Origin: RYN-133 sp036497285
GTDB taxonomy: Bacteria > Actinomycetota > Actinomycetes > Mycobacteriales > Jatrophihabitantaceae
Assembly: GCA_036497285.1 (NCBI GenBank)
Contig: DASXJR010000020.1
Location: forward strand, 1-64,000
Length of the DNA stretch: 64,000 bases
Direction of reading: 5' to 3'
Position 1 is the stretch's first letter, and the number at the start of each line of letters is the position of its first letter. This document shows, in pieces, positions 58,926-64,000 of this stretch. The notes beneath the pieces were generated by a model, which was not told the DNA's origin, made no database searches, and saw only the letters and a list, made by a program, of their open reading frames with translations. The position numbers were made by a program, and so were the translations under genes.

Positions 58926-60098
58926 ATGCCGTCGGAACGCGTGCGAGGTCGACTGGCCCTGCTGTCTGGTGTCGTGACATGCCTGATCACAGTCCCGGCG
59001 TACGCCGCTCCGAACGAGGCTGCTATTTCGAGCGAATCGGCCTTGCGTCAATCGATCGCCGAACTCGTCGCGATGCCCGGCGGCCCACCCGGCGTCGCCG
59101 TCGTCGTGCAGATCGGTTCGTCACGGACGTTCTACGCGGGCGGTGTCGCAGCCCTCGGTGGCCGAGCGCCGCGCATCACCGATCACATGCGAATCGCGAG
59201 CATCGCCAAGGCATTCAGCGGAGCCGCCGCGCTCGTCCTGGTGGACAACGGCGTGCTGCGCCTGCGAGACACCATCGGGCGCTGGCTGCCCTACCTACCG
59301 ACGCGCTGGCACCGGGTGACGCTTCGAGAGCTACTCGACCACACCAGCGGAATCTCGGATTTCTCGCTCAATCCAAAGTTCCTCCCCGCAGTCCGGAAAT
59401 CACCGAAACGACCGCCCCGACCGCGAACACTCCTGCGCTACGCGCGCGCCACGCTCAACTTCCCGCCCGGCACCGAATACGACTACTCGAACTCCGACAA
59501 CATCGCCGTCGGCTTGATGATCCAGGCGGCTACGGGACGCCGCTACGCCCGGCTGCTCACCCGGGACGTTCTCACACCGCTGCGCCTGGTGAAGACCAGG
59601 CTTCCTGTCGGCGCGCGACTGGACCGTCCGTTCATCCACGGCTATGCGCTCGACCGCAAGACGGGCCGCCCAGACGATGACGTCAGCCAAGACCTGGCCG
59701 CGGGGTGGGCGTGGGCGTCGGGCGGCGTTGTGTCCACGCCCGCCGACCTCAACAGCTTCATCCGCGGATACGTCAGCGGTCGGCTGATCTCGGCCAACCT
59801 AGGAGCGCGCTGGCAGCGGCTGTTCATGCCGGCGAGCGGTTCCGAGCCGCGCGGGCCCGGGTTCAACTCGGCCGGCATGGCCCTGTTCCGCTACCAAACC
59901 CGGTGCGGCACCGTCTACGGCCATAGCGGCAACACGCTTGGCTACACGCAATACGCCTTCTCGACACCGGACGGCTCCCGCTCGACGACGGTCTCGATCA
60001 ACGTGCAGGTGACCCAGAAGAGCAAGGGACAGCAGGCCAGGGTGTTCAGGGGACTGCTCCGCGTCGCACAGTCAGCGATCTGCCAGGCGCTCCATTAA
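58926..60098 (+). CDS. Secreted serine hydrolase of the class C beta-lactamase/DD-peptidase family
   Basis: A 390-residue exported protein. The signal peptide (LALLSGVVTCLITVPAYAAP) is cut near residue 28. Active-site motifs are RIASIAKAFSG (SxxK), YDYSNSDNIAVGL (YxN) and GHSGNTLGYTQ (HxG in place of KTG). LDHTSGISDFSLNP is typical of the EstB/AmpH-like group. It could be an esterase, D-aminopeptidase or a penicillin-binding-type enzyme; substrate unknown. Start ATG 58926. It is an isolated unit. Confidence 0.88.
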   Translation: MPSERVRGRLALLSGVVTCLITVPAYAAPNEAAISSESALRQSIAELVAMPGGPPGVAVVVQIGSSRTFYAGGVAALGGRAPRITDHMRIASIAKAFSGAAALVLVDNGVLRLRDTIGRWLPYLPTRWHRVTLRELLDHTSGISDFSLNPKFLPAVRKSPKRPPRPRTLLRYARATLNFPPGTEYDYSNSDNIAVGLMIQAATGRRYARLLTRDVLTPLRLVKTRLPVGARLDRPFIHGYALDRKTGRPDDDVSQDLAAGWAWASGGVVSTPADLNSFIRGYVSGRLISANLGARWQRLFMPASGSEPRGPGFNSAGMALFRYQTRCGTVYGHSGNTLGYTQYAFSTPDGSRSTTVSINVQVTQKSKGQQARVFRGLLRVAQSAICQALH

Positions 60099-60155
60099 GG
60101 CGATCATCTACGGCCGGCTTCCCGCCAAATCAGCGAACTCGGCGTTGATCGAGCA

Positions 60156-60509
60156 TCACCGGCCGGCTTGGAGTTCGATCGCGTTGCCGTCCGGGTCCGA
60201 CAGAAATGCCTGGCGCGCGGTACCGACCGGAAACGGTCCGCGCACTTCGACTCCGGAACCGCGAAGCTCCGCGACCGCCTCGTCGAGGTCGTTGACTCCG
60301 ACCGCGAAGTGCTGACCACTGGCAGCCGGTACATCACCGACGATGAGGTGCAGCTGCCCCACTGGAAGATTCAACCAGACTCCTTCGACGGCCAGGTCCG
60401 GTCGGGTCGAATCCAATGCGAGGCCGAGGACATCGGTGTAGAAGGCGACGGCTGTGTCCAGATCGGTGACATTGATCGAGACGTGGTGGATGCCGGTCAG
60501 GTTCACCAT
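60156..60509 (-). CDS. VOC/glyoxalase-family protein
   Basis: A 117-residue vicinal oxygen chelate protein with two beta-alpha-beta-beta-beta units. GIHHVSINVTDLDTAVAFYT gives the first metal His, VGQLHLIVGDVPA and SGQHFAVGVNDLDEAVAELR the others, and RQAFLSDPDGNAIELQ ends with Glu as ligand. Such proteins act in glyoxal detoxification, fosfomycin or bleomycin resistance or ring cleavage; none is favoured here. Downstream of the NDH-2-like gene on the same strand, 21 bases apart. Confidence 0.88.
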   Translation of the reverse strand: MVNLTGIHHVSINVTDLDTAVAFYTDVLGLALDSTRPDLAVEGVWLNLPVGQLHLIVGDVPAASGQHFAVGVNDLDEAVAELRGSGVEVRGPFPVGTARQAFLSDPDGNAIELQAGR

Positions 60510-60530
60510 GCCGTGAGCGTACCGGCGCGG

Positions 60531-61745
60531 TCAGATGGCAACCGGGTCCCAACCGCGCAGGTGCTTGACTGATTCGCGGTACTCCCACTCGATGGCGTCT
60601 TTGAGCAGATGGGCGGCTCGACCGCCGCTGCTGACGCCGGCGACAGCGGCGACTCCGCGCTTCGTCCCGATGGAGACGACGAACCCCCTGTCGTGGAAGG
60701 TGAACGGCTTCAGTGGCTGACCGTTGAGCTCCGCGTTGAGATTGCGCGCCACCGTTTCGCCTTCGGCCAATGCGATTTGCGCCAGCGGGGGCAGCACGCG
60801 TCCTGTGCGCGGATCAACCACCGAAGCGAGGTCACCCGCGACGTAGATCTCCGTGTGGTCCAGCACGCGTAGGTATTGGTCGACTTTTAGGCGCCCGTTG
60901 TAGCCGGTCGGCAACCCGGAGTCCGCCACGAGCTCGGGCGCTTTGATGCCACCCGCCCAGACGAACACGCCACCTTCGATCAGTTGGCCGTCCTTGAGGC
61001 GCAGGCCCTCCTCGGTTGCGGCCACGATCGCCGCGTTCGTGCAGACCCGGACCCCGACATCAGAAAGGATCTTGTTCGCCTTCTTGATCAGCCCAGGGGA
61101 GGAGCCGGCCAGAATTGTGGGCCCGGCCTCGACCAGGTTCACGGTCGGCAGATCGGACGGGAGGTGGTGCCGTTTGGCCAACTCGGGCAGCATTTCGGCC
61201 AGCTCGCCTGCCAGCTCGACTCCGGTGGCACCCCCACCGCCGATCACCACGGTCGCAAGCCGGCGCTGCCGGGCGGCGTCGGTCGTGTCCGCAGCAGCGT
61301 CGAACGCCTTGCCGATCGTTTCCCACACTTTCTCGGCGTCGTCGGATGTGTACAGCGATTGCGTGCGATCGGCCAGGCCCGGGATCGCGAAGTCGTTCGG
61401 TCGGCTGCCCAGCGCCATGACGAGCCGTGTCCAATCGATCGGTCCGGCGTCGGTGACGAGGCGTCGGCCGTCCACGTCGAACTGTTTGATCTCGGTCTGG
61501 ACGAAGCGGACATGGTTCGCAAGGAGGTCCCGGTACGGAATGCGTACCGCGTCGGCGTCGCGGGCGCCGCCGGCGACCCGGGGCAATTCCGTCACGAGTT
61601 GGTGGTAATCGTGCCGGTCGACCAAGGTGACCTCAGCGGCGAGGTTCTTGCGGGTCTTGGCCGACAGGCGCAGCGCGACGTGCAGCCCGGCATAGCCGGC
61701 CCCGGCCACCACGATCTGGGCCTTGGTCGGGTTTGCTCCGGTCAT
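60531..61745 (-). CDS. Type II NADH dehydrogenase-like FAD oxidoreductase
   Basis: A 404-residue flavoprotein. The FAD Rossmann motif is QIVVAGAGYAGLHVALRLSA, the NADH Rossmann motif VVIGGGGATGVELAGELAEM. GGIKAPELVADSGLPT, YVAGDLASVVDPRTGRVLPP and FTFHDRGFVVSIGTKRGVAA match the NDH-2 family, which oxidises NADH and reduces quinone at the membrane without pumping protons. A clear membrane anchor at the end is not evident, so it is membrane-associated at most. The stop of the next upstream gene overlaps its start (ATGA). Start ATG with aaaggac upstream. Confidence 0.92.
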   Translation of the reverse strand: MTGANPTKAQIVVAGAGYAGLHVALRLSAKTRKNLAAEVTLVDRHDYHQLVTELPRVAGGARDADAVRIPYRDLLANHVRFVQTEIKQFDVDGRRLVTDAGPIDWTRLVMALGSRPNDFAIPGLADRTQSLYTSDDAEKVWETIGKAFDAAADTTDAARQRRLATVVIGGGGATGVELAGELAEMLPELAKRHHLPSDLPTVNLVEAGPTILAGSSPGLIKKANKILSDVGVRVCTNAAIVAATEEGLRLKDGQLIEGGVFVWAGGIKAPELVADSGLPTGYNGRLKVDQYLRVLDHTEIYVAGDLASVVDPRTGRVLPPLAQIALAEGETVARNLNAELNGQPLKPFTFHDRGFVVSIGTKRGVAAVAGVSSGGRAAHLLKDAIEWEYRESVKHLRGWDPVAI

Positions 61746-62473
61746 AATCGTCCTTTCGAGCGGCGCCAGCCGGGTTGCCGACCAGCCGTTCGGCCTTCGG
61801 CACGGTCACGGATTCCGCGCAGCATTCTGCGCATCATCGGATAGTCCGCGCACTCCATCAGCAGCAACGTGATCGGCGCCAACGGTCGTCGCCATTCATA
61901 GCGGGTCTTCATCCGGGTGACCACCCGGGTCCGGCCGCCGGGCAACGCGGTCAGGCGCCAAGACCAGCTTCGGTTCGGCGTGCGCCACAGCAGCCACGAC
62001 GCCTCGTCGAAGCTGTCGACGAGAAACGCCGTCCGCTCCGTGGGTTTCGGGACCATCGACAACCACTGGCCGATTCGAATGTCCTGCAGCTCAGGAACGA
62101 TGCGTCGAATACTGGGGCGAGCGAAGTTGTCGAGAAGGTCGCCGGCATACCAGCCGGCACGCCGGTATCCGACCTGAACCAGCCACGGCCACACCTGCTC
62201 GGGCGGGACGCCGATCGTGATCGCCCGGGTGGTGCGGTACTGGGCACGCGGCAACAGCTGGTCCCCCGGCATCGCCGCGCCCACCTCCGCAGGGGTAGCC
62301 CCCCAAGTCAGATGCCGGTGCCGCAAGAACGGCGAGAGGAAGTACCACGGCAGATCGGCGAGAGCGTCGCGGATCTGGGCGGTGACATCCGCGCCGATCT
62401 TCGGCGGCGTCGCCCACTGACCCACGTTCGGGCGTTCGGGTGCGTCGGACGGACGTGCGGTGCGTGAGTCCAC
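61742..62473 (-). CDS. SRPBCC-family protein coupled to the NDH-2-like gene
   Basis: A 243-residue protein with a START/Bet v1-like cavity fold (TRAITIGVPPEQVWPWLVQV; GRTRVVTRMKTRYEWRR) and Trp-rich segments (WYFLSPFLRHRHLTWGATP; WLLWRTPNRSWSWRLT). This fold binds hydrophobic ligands such as lipids or polyketides; a quinone or lipid partner for the coupled oxidoreductase is inferred. I start at GTG 62473 because ggaggag lies ten bases upstream; a GTG earlier would place that sequence inside the coding region. Its stop overlaps the NDH-2-like start (ATGA). Confidence 0.8.
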   Translation of the reverse strand: MDSRTARPSDAPERPNVGQWATPPKIGADVTAQIRDALADLPWYFLSPFLRHRHLTWGATPAEVGAAMPGDQLLPRAQYRTTRAITIGVPPEQVWPWLVQVGYRRAGWYAGDLLDNFARPSIRRIVPELQDIRIGQWLSMVPKPTERTAFLVDSFDEASWLLWRTPNRSWSWRLTALPGGRTRVVTRMKTRYEWRRPLAPITLLLMECADYPMMRRMLRGIRDRAEGRTAGRQPGWRRSKGRL

Positions 62474-62559
62474 GAACTGAGAACTCCTCCCCACGTGAGA
62501 CTGCCCTTCCTAGGCTCGCGCGGGTGAGCGCCGCTACGTCTGAGGCGAAAGTCCCTAGC

Positions 62560-63078
62560 TCACAGAAGACCGGCAAGTCGGTACAGCACGAGTGATCCCG
62601 CGACTGCGACGTTGAGACTGATGCCGCTGCCGATCATGGGAATCTCGACAGTGACATCGACGAAGTCCAGTGCGTCCGGCGGGATTCCGGTCTGCTCGTG
62701 ACCGAGCAGCACGACAGTTCGGCCACGTGCGGCCGGCAGGTCGGCAAGCCGTACCGCTTCGTCGGTGAGTTCGACCCCGACGACGGTGGTTCCGGGTCTT
62801 CGTTGCGAGCCGATCCAGCCATACACGTCCCGAGGAACCCAATGGATACAACTCGGCCGCCGCAACGTGTTGCCGCGTGCGAGGGCCTCCGGAACCCACG
62901 AATATCGCGGTACGGCGAGACAGGCGCCGACCGCATCGCAGGTGCGCAGCAGCGTCCCGAGATTTGCTCCGTGCAGCGGCCATAACGGCGCGGCGATCAG
63001 ATGATCCCAACAGGAATGCCGGCCACGTCGGCGTTGCGCCCGCAGCTCGGATCTTGTCCGTACCCGGGGCGCGTTCAC
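62560..63078 (-). CDS. SpoU/TrmH-family RNA 2'-O-methyltransferase
   Basis: A 172-residue SPOUT-fold methyltransferase using S-adenosylmethionine. The knot motifs are ANLGTLLRTCDAVGACLAVP (motif 1), VVLLGHEQTGIPPDALDFVD (motif 2) and VEIPMIGSGISLNVAVAGSL (motif 3). This last has the Ser-Leu-Asn-Val-Ala knot that binds the methyl donor. The protein has no N-terminal substrate-binding domain, so it may modify a tRNA or rRNA with a partner. Start GTG; an upstream Arg-rich head RTRSELRAQRRRGRH could bind RNA. Confidence 0.9.
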   Translation of the reverse strand: MNAPRVRTRSELRAQRRRGRHSCWDHLIAAPLWPLHGANLGTLLRTCDAVGACLAVPRYSWVPEALARGNTLRRPSCIHWVPRDVYGWIGSQRRPGTTVVGVELTDEAVRLADLPAARGRTVVLLGHEQTGIPPDALDFVDVTVEIPMIGSGISLNVAVAGSLVLYRLAGLL

Positions 63079-63265
63079 CCGCGCTCGGAGTGCCGCCCGG
63101 TCTTCTTGGAAACAGTCATCGGACTGGCGCTTCGCGGCGCGCCACGGCCATCGTCGAGTGTTCGGTGCGATTGATCGTACGACTCGAATGACCGGCTGCA
63201 GGCGATGAGATCGCTGCGGAGTTCCCGGCCACCACGGACTTGGTCAGGGTGGTGCAACGCCTCCG

Positions 63266-63886
63266 TCAGGCGATGCTCGGGGCTCGCGCGGCCATCGCCG
63301 CGGCGATCTGCTCCTGCGTGCGCTTGTCCCATCCGTGGAAGGGCGAGTAGTCACCGGAGTCCCAGGCTTCCCGCAGGCCGGGAGCGCTGAGGTCCCAATC
63401 GGCCCGTACCTCTTGATACGCCGCCCGCAGGTCGCGCCAGAGGTCGTAGACGGACGGGCGTCCCCAGAACCAATAGCCGTTGTAGACGGAGTGCACGATC
63501 AGACCGGGTTTCAGCACGAGCGTGTGCGGGATCATCGGGTCGTGTTCCGGGTCGGTGTACTCCTGGATGTCGAGATCTTTCTGGACCACGCGCGCCGGGT
63601 CGGACAGGAATGTCCAGAAGGCGCCGACCGACGCCCGGAACTCCTGCAGGGTGTGATGGTCGTCGGTCGCGATCGTCGCGATCTGGGTGTAAGCGACGCC
63701 GACCTTCGACTGGAACTCGGCCAGTTCCAGGTGTTGCTGATGTTCCTTTGGGCAATAGTGTCCGCGCGCGAGCGTGAGGATCAGCAGCTCGTCGCCCTGA
63801 AGCTCGCTCAGCGTGCGGACCGTACCGGTGTGGTCGGGCAGCGCGAAGTCGGGGAAGGGGGTTCCGGACCTGATGTCGGCTCGCAT
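63266..63886 (-). CDS. Redoxin (AhpC/TSA, peroxiredoxin-like) protein
   Basis: A 206-residue thioredoxin-fold protein. PFPDFALPDHTGTVRTLSEL is the usual first part, LTLARGHYCPKEHQQHLELA carries the single Cys where peroxiredoxins have TxxC, and YTQIATIATDDHHTLQEF and SDPARVVQKDLDI follow. The normal TPVC motif is replaced by GHYCPKEH, so peroxidase activity is likely but not assured. The C-terminal about 60 residues (LWRDLRAAYQEVRADWDLSA) extend beyond the core. No partner reductase is adjacent. Confidence 0.82.
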   Translation of the reverse strand: MRADIRSGTPFPDFALPDHTGTVRTLSELQGDELLILTLARGHYCPKEHQQHLELAEFQSKVGVAYTQIATIATDDHHTLQEFRASVGAFWTFLSDPARVVQKDLDIQEYTDPEHDPMIPHTLVLKPGLIVHSVYNGYWFWGRPSVYDLWRDLRAAYQEVRADWDLSAPGLREAWDSGDYSPFHGWDKRTQEQIAAAMAARAPSIA

Positions 63887-64000
63887 TTCGTTACCGCCTG
63901 TTCTGGCATGAAGTCCTGGACGACGACCAGTGTGGCCGACCAGCGGCCTGCCTTGCGCCAGGGAAAGACCCGGGTGCGCGGCCTAGGCTGATGCCGAGCG

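Noticed and set aside
63075..63332. Minus-strand 85-codon frame between the methyltransferase and redoxin genes
   Set aside because: It overlaps the redoxin end out of frame and has no recognisable features.

Overview
The window is a 64 kb piece of chromosome from a high-GC Gram-positive bacterium, almost certainly an actinobacterium. The evidence is GC-rich codon use, frequent GTG starts and ATGA start/stop overlaps, a SARP regulator, ANTAR and STAS signalling proteins, a pst operon with tethered binding proteins, and an IS110-type transposase end. A Frankineae-like soil organism is plausible, but species cannot be fixed from this sequence. No rRNA gene, complete tRNA, CRISPR array or replication origin was seen.

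Region 1 (1-8300) is accessory. It holds the end of an IS110 transposase, small unknown proteins, a RibD-fold reductase, a mini-protein resembling part of gyrase A, a lipoprotein, and a translationally coupled pair of unrecognised proteins (3919-6590). One of the pair has a glycine-zipper membrane segment. The pair and a decayed transposase lie between 66-bp direct repeats. About 0.8 kb without genes follows.

Region 2 (8300-17900) is an extended phosphate transport operon: a secreted PstS, a large C-terminally anchored binding-protein-like protein, PstC, PstA, an anchored PstS, a sortase-fold protein that lacks the catalytic His and Cys, and PstB. Region 3 (17900-25340) holds an MFS exporter with a cytosolic tail, a conserved membrane protein, and a signalling group: a coiled-coil protein, an RsbW-like ATPase, a GAF-ANTAR protein and a CheB-like protein.

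Region 4 (25500-36850) is a galactose utilisation locus. A secreted GH27 alpha-galactosidase and a three-gene sugar ABC importer each follow an identical 25-bp AT-rich element. A tightly coupled opposite-strand operon (SDR dehydrogenase, GntR regulator, galactonate dehydratase, epimerase-like protein, KDPG-type aldolase, KDG-type kinase) encodes a De Ley-Doudoroff type pathway to pyruvate and glyceraldehyde 3-phosphate.

Region 5 (36880-46860) has a pentapeptide/DinB protein, an MFS-hemerythrin pair, a DMT transporter, and a divergent pair made of a secreted glycoamylase-like (GH144-like) hydrolase with RTX repeats and a secreted GH3 glycosidase. The pair probably degrades a beta-glucan, perhaps beta-1,2-glucan. 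A frameshifted PPOX-family gene follows.

Region 6 (46960-52240) is the most unusual. Two paralogous 65-residue peptides share a leader-like motif ELLPARETL and have Asn/Ser/Ala-rich tails. Downstream are an intergenic hairpin, a gene joining an RRE/PqqD-like region, an M50 metalloprotease and a MinD-type ATPase, and a secreted protein with three CxxC repeats. A SARP regulator and a 64-residue protein lie divergently. A perfect tandem 11-bp repeat, the spacing SARPs recognise, sits upstream of the first peptide. I propose an uncharacterised SARP-controlled peptide maturation or export system.

Region 7 (52300-64000) is mostly metabolism: a STAS protein, an alpha/beta hydrolase, a zinc dehydrogenase facing an IlvD/EDD dehydratase, threonine synthase coupled to threonine ammonia-lyase, a serine hydrolase, a VOC protein, an NDH-2-like oxidoreductase coupled to an SRPBCC protein, a SpoU methyltransferase and a redoxin.
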